DNA from: Bacteroidales bacterium UBA3754
GTDB lineage: Bacteria > Bacteroidota > Bacteroidia > Bacteroidales > UBA1715
Reading direction: 5' to 3'
Length of the DNA: 35,676 nt
Assembly: GCA_002371705.1 (NCBI GenBank)
Contig: DFGI01000016.1
Coordinates: 1 to 35,676 of the forward strand
Made by a program: the position numbers and the translations under genes. Shown piece after piece: positions 15,305 to 23,321 of this stretch (position 1 is the first letter of the stretch; every line of letters starts with the position of its first letter). The notes beneath the pieces were generated by a model, which was given only the letters and a program-made list of their open reading frames with translations, had not been told where the DNA came from and made no database searches.

Positions 15305-16306
15305 TTATTTGTTTTCGTTGATTTTGTATAAAACAGTCATTCCTGGACGAAGTCCTTCCACATCGTTTTTAGGAGTGGCACGAACCTCAAACGTTTTTAA
15401 ATCGTATTGACCTGTTTGTTTTGTTGATTTCCAAGCGGCATAGTCGCCCAAATCCTTCATATAATCAATTCTCATTATAGCAGACGTGTCCAAAGCGGGA
15501 ATGTATGCCTCGAACTCCGTTCCGATTCGCATTTGTTGCAGATAGTCTTCACGGACGTTGAATGTTGTCCACATATCGTTCATCATTGCAACCGACATAA
15601 TTGGCGCACCCGTGCCGACCAACTCGCCAATGTGTGGGTATATTTCGGTGATTTCACCGTCGGCGTAAGCGGTAAGAATCGTTTCGTTTATGTAGGAATT
15701 TACTTCTGCAACAACCCCTTCAGCTTGTTTAACTTGTGCGGCAGCCATTTCTTTGTCTTCTTCCTGAGCACCTTTCACAGCCATGCTGTATTGAGCGTGG
15801 GCGGCTTTTTCAGTGGAAACGGCAGCATCATATTGTGCTTTCACTTCATCGTATTTTTGTGCACTCACAACGCCTTCTTTATACAGGTTGTTGATACGGT
15901 TAAACGATTTTTCGGTGATTTCCTTGCCTGTTTTCGCTTTTTGCCACATTTCGTAGGCTGCTTGAATCTGTTCACGGCGTGCTCCTTTCTCAGCTTTTGT
16001 GTTTTGTGCTTCGGCAGCTGTTTTCACAGCTTCAGCCTGTGCCATTTTAGCTTCAACTTCGGGTGCCTCGATAATCGCAAGCGTGTCGCCAGCTTTCACC
16101 TTCTGACCTTCGTGTACGCGGATTTCCATAAGTCGTCCGGGAACCTTGCTCGAAACTCGATATTCGTTTGCTTCGGCTTGTCCTTGAATAATCTCGTCGG
16201 TTTTGCCGAAAGTTAAAATTCCGACTACACATACCACACCAAGTATTACGACCAATACTGCCAATGCCGCAATCGTGTTTACTGTTTGTTGTCTGTCTGT
16301 TGCCAT
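15305..16306 (-). CDS. HlyD family periplasmic adaptor (membrane fusion) protein
   Basis: A 333-residue adaptor that links an inner-membrane pump to a TolC-type channel. One N-terminal membrane anchor (about residues 12-33, AALAVLVVILGVVCVVGIL) precedes a biotinyl-lipoyl half-motif (VSSKVPGRLMEIRVHEGQKVKAGDTLAII). An Ala/Glu/Lys-rich coiled-coil hairpin runs from about residue 88 to 205. The second lipoyl half (ILTAYADGEITEIYPHIGELVGTG) and a beta-barrel domain close the protein. It lies between the TolC-like gene (30 bp gap) and the two permeases (6 bp gap). Confidence 0.9.
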   Translation of the reverse strand: MATDRQQTVNTIAALAVLVVILGVVCVVGILTFGKTDEIIQGQAEANEYRVSSKVPGRLMEIRVHEGQKVKAGDTLAIIEAPEVEAKMAQAEAVKTAAEAQNTKAEKGARREQIQAAYEMWQKAKTGKEITEKSFNRINNLYKEGVVSAQKYDEVKAQYDAAVSTEKAAHAQYSMAVKGAQEEDKEMAAAQVKQAEGVVAEVNSYINETILTAYADGEITEIYPHIGELVGTGAPIMSVAMMNDMWTTFNVREDYLQQMRIGTEFEAYIPALDTSAIMRIDYMKDLGDYAAWKSTKQTGQYDLKTFEVRATPKNDVEGLRPGMTVLYKINENK

Positions 16307-16336
16307 AATTTATTTATTTAAATTTTAAATTCTCAA

Positions 16337-18238
16337 TTATTTATTTAACATACCAGTAGCTTTTTGAAGATAGATTTTTGCCATAATCCAGTCGATTTTT
16401 GAGTCAATGTATTCCGAGTTCGCCTGTAACCAAGCGGTTTGGGCCTCGGTTAATCCCGATGATGGAATCACGCCTTCCTCGAAACCGAGCGTCGCCATAC
16501 GGAGGTTTTCTTCCGCATCGCTCATCTTTTCCTCCATCATTTTCACACGAGATTTTGCTTCTTCAATTTGTCTTTCATATTGATTAACTTGAAGCATAAT
16601 CTTTTCCGTTGCGTCGTCTAATTTATATTGTGCGATTTTCTCATCGGCTTTTGCTTTGCGAATCTTGTTGTATCCTTCGCCCCATTGCAGAATAGGAATT
16701 TTTGCAACAACGCCCACGTTCCAGAATCCGTCGAATTCATTTTGGAAACCATCGGGGCAGGATGGATTTGTCACAACGTAGTTGCCGAACGCCGCAACAG
16801 TTGGCAAATAGTCGGAACGGGTAAGGTTCACATTTTGTTTGTAGATTTCTGTTGCCAATGAAAGGCTTTTCAGTTCGGGACGATTTTCTATAATGTCGGC
16901 TTCGGTATATTGGAGCGGTTCTTCTGAAACGAGAACTTCCTCCAGCGTTTCATCGGCAAGCATCAGGTCGGTGTTGATGTCGAGCCCACAATGTTGGCAC
17001 AACAACATTTTCGACAACGCCAAACCGTTTTGAACCTTCAACAACGTTGTTTCAGCTTGATTCAGTTTTACTTTTACCGCAAGTTTGTCTGATGCGGTTG
17101 CCACGCCTTCGCCAGCCATTTTTTCCACATTGTCGGACATTGTGTGAAGCAATTCCACGTATTTCTCTGTCAGTTTCAATTTGTTGGCAAGCGAAACGAT
17201 TTGCCAATATAATTTATCGGTTTCAATAATGGTTTCTTGTTCTTCGGTGCTGTATTTCGTCGCTTCCAATTCTTGTTTAGCCTTTGCCAACTTATTGTAT
17301 GTGACTATTTTACCGCCAAGAAACAGTGGTTCTTCAACCGAAATCATACCAGCGAAAATGTTTCGGGTGTCAAGTTGGAAACCATCGGCTATGTTGCCGC
17401 CCAATTCGTTAAGGCTTGCCACTGTTGGGCTGAGCGATGCGTTTATGTCGGTTGTTTGCAGTTGTTGCAACATTTGTTGGACAGTTGGGCTGTTGGCGAT
17501 AAGGTTTGCCAGCGCTGGGTCTGCGGCAGGGTTTGCCATGATTTGTTGAACTGTTGTTGCCGCATTTTGTTGCATTTGCGCAAGCGAGCCTCCCAATTGT
17601 TGTCCCATGGCAGTACCCATATTGCGGAGCGCGTTGTCCTGCTCATCGCTTAATAATTTGATTTCCGCGTCGCTATATACGTATGCGCCTGAAACAGAGA
17701 CTTTTGGAAGATAGTTTGCGAACGCGGCTTTTTTGTCATATCCCGCTTTGTTGATTTCCTCTTGGGCAATTTTTAATTTTTTGTTGTTTTCAAGAGCGAA
17801 ATTTCTGCAATCTTCAAGATTTACCTGCATTCTAATGGAATTGTTTGTAACAGGACGAGCTGTTTCGGAATTTTGTTGCAGTTTAGCCGAAACTACGCTT
17901 GAATACGAAATCTCACCATTTTTATTGGTTTGTTTCAAACGGAAATACAGCGTGTTAGCGTCTTTTAGATTGCAAATCCACGTGTATTCATAGTCATTTT
18001 TTTCGTTTTTCGGAACGGATGTGATTTCAGAGAAATTGGTGTCGTTGGTTGAAACTTCAAGTGTAAAATTATCAATGTTTGTCGATGTCCAATGGAAATA
18101 AAACGTTCTTTCTCCGTTGCCGTTCGAAACTGTGAAAATATTGTCAAGAGGAGAGTTTTGTTGTGCTATCGATGAAATTGCCGTGAAGATTGTGAGAAGA
18201 ATTACGGCAGCAACCCGTTTCATTGTCTTTGATTCCAT
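16337..18238 (-). CDS. TolC family outer-membrane efflux protein with an extra N-terminal beta domain
   Basis: A 633-residue TolC-like channel, long for the family (usually about 430-500). The signal peptide is MKRVAAVILLTIFTAISSIA, and an ATG five codons downstream of the chosen start is equally good. Residues about 27-125 form an Ig/FN3-like beta domain (FYFHWTSTNIDNFTLEVS ... LYFRLKQTNKNGEISYSS), a pattern more often found just before T9SS sorting tails. The TolC helices start near residue 138 (VNLEDCRNFALENNKKLKIAQ). A Gln/Asn/Ala-rich insert lies at about residues 205-285 (QQLGGSLAQMQQNAATTVQQ). It is the first gene of the exporter operon. No TetR-type regulator is adjacent. Confidence 0.88.
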   Translation of the reverse strand: MESKTMKRVAAVILLTIFTAISSIAQQNSPLDNIFTVSNGNGERTFYFHWTSTNIDNFTLEVSTNDTNFSEITSVPKNEKNDYEYTWICNLKDANTLYFRLKQTNKNGEISYSSVVSAKLQQNSETARPVTNNSIRMQVNLEDCRNFALENNKKLKIAQEEINKAGYDKKAAFANYLPKVSVSGAYVYSDAEIKLLSDEQDNALRNMGTAMGQQLGGSLAQMQQNAATTVQQIMANPAADPALANLIANSPTVQQMLQQLQTTDINASLSPTVASLNELGGNIADGFQLDTRNIFAGMISVEEPLFLGGKIVTYNKLAKAKQELEATKYSTEEQETIIETDKLYWQIVSLANKLKLTEKYVELLHTMSDNVEKMAGEGVATASDKLAVKVKLNQAETTLLKVQNGLALSKMLLCQHCGLDINTDLMLADETLEEVLVSEEPLQYTEADIIENRPELKSLSLATEIYKQNVNLTRSDYLPTVAAFGNYVVTNPSCPDGFQNEFDGFWNVGVVAKIPILQWGEGYNKIRKAKADEKIAQYKLDDATEKIMLQVNQYERQIEEAKSRVKMMEEKMSDAEENLRMATLGFEEGVIPSSGLTEAQTAWLQANSEYIDSKIDWIMAKIYLQKATGMLNK

Positions 18239-18384
18239 ACTTCGTTTGTTTTCTTAAACACGGATGCAAAAAAAACATTTATTTTGAATTACAGAGAGTG
18301 TTTTTTGTTGAAGTGAAGAAATCCCGACTCAAGTGCCAAAATCCGTCGCTGAAAAATTTGGTGTCCGTGGGGTCTGTGTAAATT

Positions 18385-19845
18385 CTACCACGTTCTTCCC
18401 TTACTTTGTGTTTGGCGTTTCTTTTTGGCAGCTTCTTCTTTACGTTTCTTCACCATCATTTTGGTGAATGTATCTTGGAAATTGTCGGCAGGGGTAGGAG
18501 CTGAAATCATCTCGATTTTTCCTGTTTTGTCAAGCAGCATATAGGTTGGCATACCGCGCAATTTGTATTGCCGCCCAATTTCGGGATTGTCGCCGGCGTA
18601 AAGGAATGTCCAGTTATATTGTGGATTCGCTTTTCGGAATGAACGGAAGTCTTCAAACGTTTTTTCGTAACTGAGTGTCACAATGCTGAGGTCACGTTTG
18701 GTTTTTTCGTTCATTTTTTTGAGAACCTTGTAATCTTTTATGCAGGCATAATTTTCTGAACGACAGAAGTTTAGATATACATATTTCCCTTTGAATTTAT
18801 CCAAAGTATAAAGCACGCTGTCTTGGTTGTAAAGTTCAAAATAAGGAGCTTCGTCGTGAAATTCCAACAAGGTGTATTTCTTTTTAATATTTTCGGCAAT
18901 GTTTCTATGTTCTGGAATTGTCGAAATTATAATAACAGAGTCAAGTGTCTGATACACAGGGGCTGGCGGAAACACTTCGGGGTCTTTCAGGCAGTCGTCC
19001 AAACATTGGAGCAGGAACAACTCTTTTAGTGTGTCGTTGCGGAACGCAATATTTTTCTCCATTGTTTTTTTGAACATTGTGGGACTTTTCCCATAAATAA
19101 TGTCAATCTTCAGATTTTTGCCTATATCGCGGCTGTGGTTGTTGTTAATGTAGTCTTTCCACATCATTTTGAACAAATTCATATAGGCAGGATTGTAGTA
19201 GTGGAATTTCTGGTTGAGGTAATGTTTGCGTGTCACGCTCATATTGTCGCGTTGGTACACCATATAGCGCAGAGCATACAAACGATAGTTTTTGTACACG
19301 TTGAAAAACTCATCGTCGTATTTCGCAAACATTGTATTTATTTGGCTTTCAAGTTCTTCCACACGGGATTTGTCGTGGGTGAGGAACACATCGTAGCCTT
19401 TTTCACTTAAAAATGTTTCGAAAACTGAATTGAACGACAGAATCAAAATATTAATGTCGTCGGGGTCGCTGTTGATTACGCCCAAACTGATGTCGGTTGG
19501 CTCGTAATAAGGATTCAGTTCCTCCGCCAATGTTTTTTCGCGGTATGGAGGCATTGCAATTTCATATTCCTTGTTGGGCGACACAAACAAAAACGCTTTG
19601 TAAATGCCTAAGTATAAGTATATTTCACGGGTTGTGGTGCATTCAAACGTAAACGAGAAATAGCCAGTTGCATCGGTTGTGAACGTGCCGAGAAGTTCTT
19701 CGTTCTTTGTGAAATAGTCGGAGTATTGATACACGCTGATGGTTTGGTTGGCGTATTCTTCGCTACAGCCTATAATTGTCGCCGTTTGTGCCGAGGCAAC
19801 GAATGAAATTAGTAATGTTGTGATAATGGCGATGAATGTTCGCAT
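18385..19845 (-). CDS. Secreted thioredoxin-fold protein (TlpA/AhpC-like, DUF4369-style N-terminus)
   Basis: A 486-residue exported protein. The signal peptide is MRTFIAIITTLLISFVASAQ. The ATG at 19845 is preferred over the TTG just before it. Residues about 22-120 are a beta-rich domain like those in front of many Bacteroidota TlpA proteins. A helical middle follows (residues about 125-300). The thioredoxin-like domain runs from about 330 to 465, with the cis-Pro loop RGMPTYMLLD. The expected WCxxC active site is replaced by FCRSENYAC, two Cys six residues apart, so classic disulfide exchange is doubtful. The C-terminus is strongly basic. A monocistronic unit is likely. Disulfide handling or thiol sensing in the envelope is possible, and the substrate is unknown. 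Confidence 0.75.
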   Translation of the reverse strand: MRTFIAIITTLLISFVASAQTATIIGCSEEYANQTISVYQYSDYFTKNEELLGTFTTDATGYFSFTFECTTTREIYLYLGIYKAFLFVSPNKEYEIAMPPYREKTLAEELNPYYEPTDISLGVINSDPDDINILILSFNSVFETFLSEKGYDVFLTHDKSRVEELESQINTMFAKYDDEFFNVYKNYRLYALRYMVYQRDNMSVTRKHYLNQKFHYYNPAYMNLFKMMWKDYINNNHSRDIGKNLKIDIIYGKSPTMFKKTMEKNIAFRNDTLKELFLLQCLDDCLKDPEVFPPAPVYQTLDSVIIISTIPEHRNIAENIKKKYTLLEFHDEAPYFELYNQDSVLYTLDKFKGKYVYLNFCRSENYACIKDYKVLKKMNEKTKRDLSIVTLSYEKTFEDFRSFRKANPQYNWTFLYAGDNPEIGRQYKLRGMPTYMLLDKTGKIEMISAPTPADNFQDTFTKMMVKKRKEEAAKKKRQTQSKGRTW

Positions 19846-19876
19846 CAATACCTGTCTTGTCTTAATTCTAATTGTG

Positions 19877-19884
19877 CAAAAGTA
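19877..19884 (-). promoter_or_regulatory. Candidate -7 element for the thioredoxin-fold gene
   Basis: On the minus strand this reads TACTTTTG, matching TAnnTTTG. It lies about 32 nt upstream of the ATG at 19845. The -33 element is not obvious. Confidence 0.5.
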
Positions 19885-19907
19885 ATAAATTAACTTGATG
19901 TTTTTCG

Positions 19908-19935
19908 TTGTAACGCATAAAAAAGCGTATATTTG
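19908..19935 (+). promoter_or_regulatory. Promoter of tRNA-Arg
   Basis: TATATTTG at 19928-19935 matches TAnnTTTG exactly, and TTG at 19908-19910 lies near the -33 position. The predicted start is within one or two bases of the mature tRNA 5' end (19943), implying a very short leader. Confidence 0.65.
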
Positions 19936-19942
19936 CCCCGTT

Positions 19943-20014
19943 GGCTCTGTAGTTCAATGGATAGAATAGTAGTTTCCGGAACTATTGATTAGGGTTCGAT
20001 TCCCTACGGGGCTA
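19943..20014 (+). tRNA. tRNA-Arg(CCG)
   Basis: A complete 72-nt cloverleaf. The acceptor strands are GGCTCTG (19943-19949) and CGGGGCT (20007-20013), with three G-U pairs. The D arm is GTTC/GAAT. The anticodon stem is GTAGT/ACTAT with loop TTCCGGA, so the anticodon CCG (19976-19978) reads CGG. The T arm is TAGGG-TTCGATT-CCCTA and the discriminator base is A. CCA is not encoded. A terminator follows after 10 bp. Confidence 0.95.
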
Positions 20015-20024
20015 CTTTATGAAT

Positions 20025-20062
20025 GCGTAACTTGCTTTTAAATAAGAAGTTACGCTTTTTTT
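20025..20062 (+). terminator. Rho-independent terminator of tRNA-Arg
   Basis: Stem GCGTAACTT (20025-20033) with AAGTTACGC (20047-20055), followed by seven T. It directly follows the tRNA. Confidence 0.9.
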
Positions 20063-20138
20063 ATATAAGGATTTTGTGTAACTACTGAAAACACCAAAGA
20101 ACGAAAATTCTTCCGCCCTTTATACGTCTGATTTTATT

Positions 20139-20166
20139 GTAGAAACGTGGCGCGACGCGTCCCTAC
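20139..20166. repeat. Imperfect palindrome downstream of fabI
   Basis: GTAGAAACGTG ... CGCGTCCCTAC pairs with a few mismatches around a GC-rich centre. It resembles short dispersed intergenic palindromes. It lies 18 bp beyond the fabI stop on the minus strand and could end that transcript. Confidence 0.45.
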
Positions 20167-20183
20167 GCTGAAGAAAGATTGTT

Positions 20184-21029
20184 CTAATTACAATTTTCTT
20201 TCGGTGTAATGTTCTTAAAACTATCGATGAGTGACGGCGTGAGAATTGTTTTTGAAAATCCTCCATCGTTGTATATAGTCTGCATGGTTACGCGTCTGGT
20301 GTAGTCGGAAAACATCATCACGCACAGGTCGGCAAGGTCGTCGGCAGTGGCGTTTCCCAATGGTGCAAGTTGGTTGGTGTAGTCAAGAAAATACGACTCA
20401 TTGTCCCAGTGGCTGCCTGCTTTTGTCGGCACTGGCGATTGCGAGATTGCATTCACGCGGATGTGTTTTTGTTCGCCGAGAAACCGTCCAAAATTACGCA
20501 CGATTGATTCCAGAAGTGCTTTTGCGTCTGACATATCGTTGTAGCCATACATGCTTCGTTCCGAGGCTATGTAGGTGAGTGTCAGCACCGAAGCCCCGTT
20601 CTGCAATGCGTCAAGTTTATGCGCGGTTTGTAACAATTTATGGAATGAAACTGCCGAAATGTCAAGTGTTTTCTGAAAATAAGGATAACAAATGTCCTCG
20701 TAGGGCTTCCGTCTGCGAAGATTCATTGATTGCGCCACGGCGTGCAGCACAAAGTCGATTTTCCCGCCCAAAAGTTCCTGCGATTGTGTGAGAAGATGCT
20801 CCAAATCGTCGATTTTTGTTGCGTCGCACGGAATAAAAGGCATATTGATTGACGATGCTAATTGCTGCGTGGTACCAAGTTTCACGGCCGCTTTTGTGTT
20901 GGTAAGCACAATCGTAGCGCCTTCGTTTACGCACTGTTTTGCAACTGCCCATGCCAGCGAAGTCTCGTTGATTACGCCAAAAATAATTCCTTTTTTACCT
21001 GCTAAAATGTGTTTCGATTCTGTAGCCAT
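20184..21029 (-). CDS. fabI: Enoyl-[acyl-carrier-protein] reductase (NADH) FabI
   Basis: A 281-residue short-chain dehydrogenase that reduces trans-2-enoyl-ACP in the last step of each fatty-acid elongation cycle. The FabI-type nucleotide loop is GVINETSLAWAVAK. The catalytic tyrosines and lysine are in YIASERSMYGYNDMSDAKA: the first Tyr, then Tyr-x6-Lys. The loop PVPTKAGS corresponds to the flexible substrate-binding segment. Length and motifs fit the Bacteroidota FabI group. It starts 61 bp after the S41 protease stop, with a near-consensus promoter in the gap, so it may be transcribed both alone and by read-through. Confidence 0.93.
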   Translation of the reverse strand: MATESKHILAGKKGIIFGVINETSLAWAVAKQCVNEGATIVLTNTKAAVKLGTTQQLASSINMPFIPCDATKIDDLEHLLTQSQELLGGKIDFVLHAVAQSMNLRRRKPYEDICYPYFQKTLDISAVSFHKLLQTAHKLDALQNGASVLTLTYIASERSMYGYNDMSDAKALLESIVRNFGRFLGEQKHIRVNAISQSPVPTKAGSHWDNESYFLDYTNQLAPLGNATADDLADLCVMMFSDYTRRVTMQTIYNDGGFSKTILTPSLIDSFKNITPKENCN

Positions 21030-21049
21030 CGCCTTAATTTAATGTCGTG

Positions 21050-21057
21050 CGAAAGTA
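21050..21057 (-). promoter_or_regulatory. Near-consensus -7 element for fabI
   Basis: On the minus strand this reads TACTTTCG, one mismatch from TAnnTTTG, 20 nt upstream of the fabI ATG. Confidence 0.35.
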
Positions 21058-21090
21058 GTTCATTCAATAGAAACGGCAAAAGATTTCGTT

Positions 21091-22737
21091 CTATTTCTTA
21101 CCCAAAAGCACTTGTTTGTAGCGGTCACTGTTTTGCAAATATTCTTGTGCAGTGGTAATGTATGGATCGTTGTTCAAACGATGCTCAATCAATCCCCGTT
21201 CGTTGTATAAATGCTTGATAATGAGCATCTCCAATGCGTTTGAAATTTTCGTTTTGTCGCTTTGTAATTGTGCTTGGCGCTGCGCTTTGATTTGTTTCTG
21301 GAGGTTTTGAATGTCAATTGCTATATTGAATTGTTCCTTTTGAGCTTGTTCTGCCAATTGTTTGAGTGATTTTTCACTCTCGGAATTGATGGAGTTTTGG
21401 ACAGTATTGTAGAAATCAATGAATTTCTTGTAATCGTTGTCGGAAAATTTGAATGTTTTTGGGCGAATCAATGCGGTGTCGCCAGCCGAGTAGGTTGCAT
21501 TCACAAAATCGAACAATACAAATTCCTTGGTGAGTGTTTTCAGCAACGCCGACGAGGTGTCTTCAGCCACAACCACATCGGGTATAATGCCGCCGCCGTC
21601 CTTTACTGGTCGATGGTTTCGGGTGTAGAATGTCCGTTGCAGAGAATCGGGCACTATGGTTGGATTTCCTTGCGCGTCGCGGTGCGAATAGTCTAATTTT
21701 TGAATACATCTGCCACTTGGAATGTAATATTTCGATGTGGTGATTTTTAGCAAACAATTGTGCGACAGTTCCTTTCGTGTCTGTACAAGTCCTTTGCCAA
21801 ATGTTTGTTCTCCAATCACAACTGCTCTGTCCAAGTCCTGCAATGCTCCCGAAACAATTTCCGAGGCCGAGGCTGAATGTGAGTTTACAAGCACAACCAA
21901 TGGAATGGTAGTGTTGAATGGTTCCGCCATTGTCGAAAATTTTGAGTTTTCCGTCGTATTTTGTCCTTTGGTGTAAACAATCCGTTCACCTTTGGGTACA
22001 AACATATTCACAATTTTAATTGCTTCTATAAGCAAACCGCCTGGATTGTCGCGAAGGTCGAGCACGAGACCTTTTGCACCTTTATTTGTGGTGAGTTCAG
22101 TGCAGGCGGAAAGCACATCGTTGGCGCAATCCTGTGAAAATTCGTTGAGTTTCACGTATCCAAAATCGTTGGAAATCATACCATAATAGGGAACGCTCGT
22201 CAGTTGAATTTTCTTGCGTTCTATGGCAAACGATTTTCGTTCGCCGTTTCGTAAAATTCCTATGCGGAGTGTTGTACCAGCTTGTCCTTGGAGCAGTTCC
22301 TTGCTTTCTTCGGATGGCTGGTTTTCGATGGAATGTCCGTCAACTTCCACTATAAAGTCGCCAACGCGCAGTCCGCTTGAAGCGGCGGGGGAGTTGTCCA
22401 AAATATCAACAATCATCAGCAAATTGTTGCGTTCGGCAACGGTTGCGCCGATTCCGCCGTATTCTCCTTTGGTCATCATAGTGTAGCGTTCCACATCTGA
22501 TTCGGGAATGAAATTAGTGTAAGGGTCGAGTGTTTTAAGCATTTCCGTGATGGTGCGTCCCATTATGTCGCCTGGCGCAAGCTCGTCAACGTAGGAATTG
22601 GATATTTCTGTGAACAACGAATAAAAAATGTCAAGATTTTTTGCTGTTTCAAAATCCTTGGTGTCGTCGTAACTCAGAAACAACAGCGGAATGAGAAGCA
22701 CTAATGTCAATCGCGCGATATGTGGAATTTTTTTCAT
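21091..22737 (-). CDS. S41 family C-terminal processing peptidase
   Basis: A 548-residue periplasmic protease of the CtpA/Prc type. The N-terminal signal or anchor (LTLVLLIPLLFLSY) is followed by a helical region containing DPYTNFIPESD. The PDZ domain covers about residues 85-175 (GIGATVAERNNLL ... GLRVGDFIVEVDG). The protease domain carries the substrate-binding DLRDNPGG, the nucleophile Ser in SASASEIVSGAL, and the general-base Lys in GEQTFGKGLVQ. The C-terminal 120 residues are charged and coiled-coil-like. It starts 11 bp after yidD and is the last gene of the DUF4271-hemD-rnpA-yidD cluster. Substrates are unknown, and turnover of envelope proteins is usual. Confidence 0.92.
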   Translation of the reverse strand: MKKIPHIARLTLVLLIPLLFLSYDDTKDFETAKNLDIFYSLFTEISNSYVDELAPGDIMGRTITEMLKTLDPYTNFIPESDVERYTMMTKGEYGGIGATVAERNNLLMIVDILDNSPAASSGLRVGDFIVEVDGHSIENQPSEESKELLQGQAGTTLRIGILRNGERKSFAIERKKIQLTSVPYYGMISNDFGYVKLNEFSQDCANDVLSACTELTTNKGAKGLVLDLRDNPGGLLIEAIKIVNMFVPKGERIVYTKGQNTTENSKFSTMAEPFNTTIPLVVLVNSHSASASEIVSGALQDLDRAVVIGEQTFGKGLVQTRKELSHNCLLKITTSKYYIPSGRCIQKLDYSHRDAQGNPTIVPDSLQRTFYTRNHRPVKDGGGIIPDVVVAEDTSSALLKTLTKEFVLFDFVNATYSAGDTALIRPKTFKFSDNDYKKFIDFYNTVQNSINSESEKSLKQLAEQAQKEQFNIAIDIQNLQKQIKAQRQAQLQSDKTKISNALEMLIIKHLYNERGLIEHRLNNDPYITTAQEYLQNSDRYKQVLLGKK

Positions 22738-22748
22738 AGTCGTAATTT

Positions 22749-22970
22749 TTACGGAACTGGGTCATAGCCGCTTCCTCCCCACGGATTGCAGCGCAACAGC
22801 CGTTTGAGTAGAAGCCAGCCTCCTTTGAAAATGCCATATTTCTTGATAGACTCAATGCCATACTGCGAACACGTGGGCGTGTAACGGCAGGCATTTGGCA
22901 AAAATGGCGAAATGCACCATTGGTACAATTTTATCGGAAAAATGAAAATGGCACTAATGAAGTTTCGCAT
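22749..22970 (-). CDS. yidD: Membrane protein insertion efficiency factor YidD
   Basis: A 73-residue small membrane-associated protein that helps YidC/Sec insertion. The hallmark CRYTPTCSQY and the following GGWLLLKRLLRCNPWGGSGYDPVP are intact. The N-terminus is amphipathic and hydrophobic (FISAIFIFPIKLYQW). The start is the ATG at 22970, and a TTG two codons upstream is possible. It overlaps the 3' end of rnpA by 17 bp, the order known from many bacteria (rnpA-yidD). Confidence 0.95.
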   Translation of the reverse strand: MRNFISAIFIFPIKLYQWCISPFLPNACRYTPTCSQYGIESIKKYGIFKGGWLLLKRLLRCNPWGGSGYDPVP

Positions 22971-23319
22971 GTTCAAGAATTTTTTGAAAACAAGATTCTA
23001 TTTTTTGTTCCAAAACTGCTTGTTCGGTTTTGGATTTGCTGCAATATACAATTAAAATCTGAATCGAAAGATTCTCGAAATCATTTCGTTGGAAACTATG
23101 CCGAACACCTTCGCGAATACGGCGTTTCAGCAGATTTCTGTCAACTGCGTTGTGGAAATGTTTTTTGGGAACGGAAATCGCCACTTGGAAATTTGCCGAT
23201 TCAGCTTGTTCCGCAATATATAAAAATCTAAGGGGGTAACTTGTAATAGCTGTACCCCCTTTAAGAACCGCGTTGAACTCTTGTTCGTGCGAAAGTTTAT
23301 GTTCGTGAAGGAACCCCAC
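22954..23319 (-). CDS. rnpA: Ribonuclease P protein component
   Basis: A 121-residue basic protein that binds RNase P RNA for tRNA 5' processing. The signature region is ISVPKKHFHNAVDRNLLKRRIREGVRH, corresponding to the conserved RNR motif, and YPLRFLYI sits upstream as in the family. I take the GTG at 23319, which lies 2 bp after the hemD stop and gives VGFLHEHKLSHEQEF at the family's normal distance from YPLR. The ATG at 23373 would add 18 residues inside hemD. It overlaps yidD at its 3' end. Confidence 0.88.
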   Translation of the reverse strand: MGFLHEHKLSHEQEFNAVLKGGTAITSYPLRFLYIAEQAESANFQVAISVPKKHFHNAVDRNLLKRRIREGVRHSFQRNDFENLSIQILIVYCSKSKTEQAVLEQKIESCFQKILEHAKLH

Positions 23320-23321
23320 GA

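Noticed and set aside
15533..16216. 227-codon open frame on the plus strand opposite the HlyD-like gene
   Set aside because: Phe/Cys/His-rich composition is what antisense of an Ala/Glu/Lys coiled coil gives. The minus-strand gene has clear family motifs.
20139..20166. tRNA-associated integration site
   Set aside because: There is no direct repeat of the tRNA 3' end downstream, and no integrase or mobile genes are nearby.
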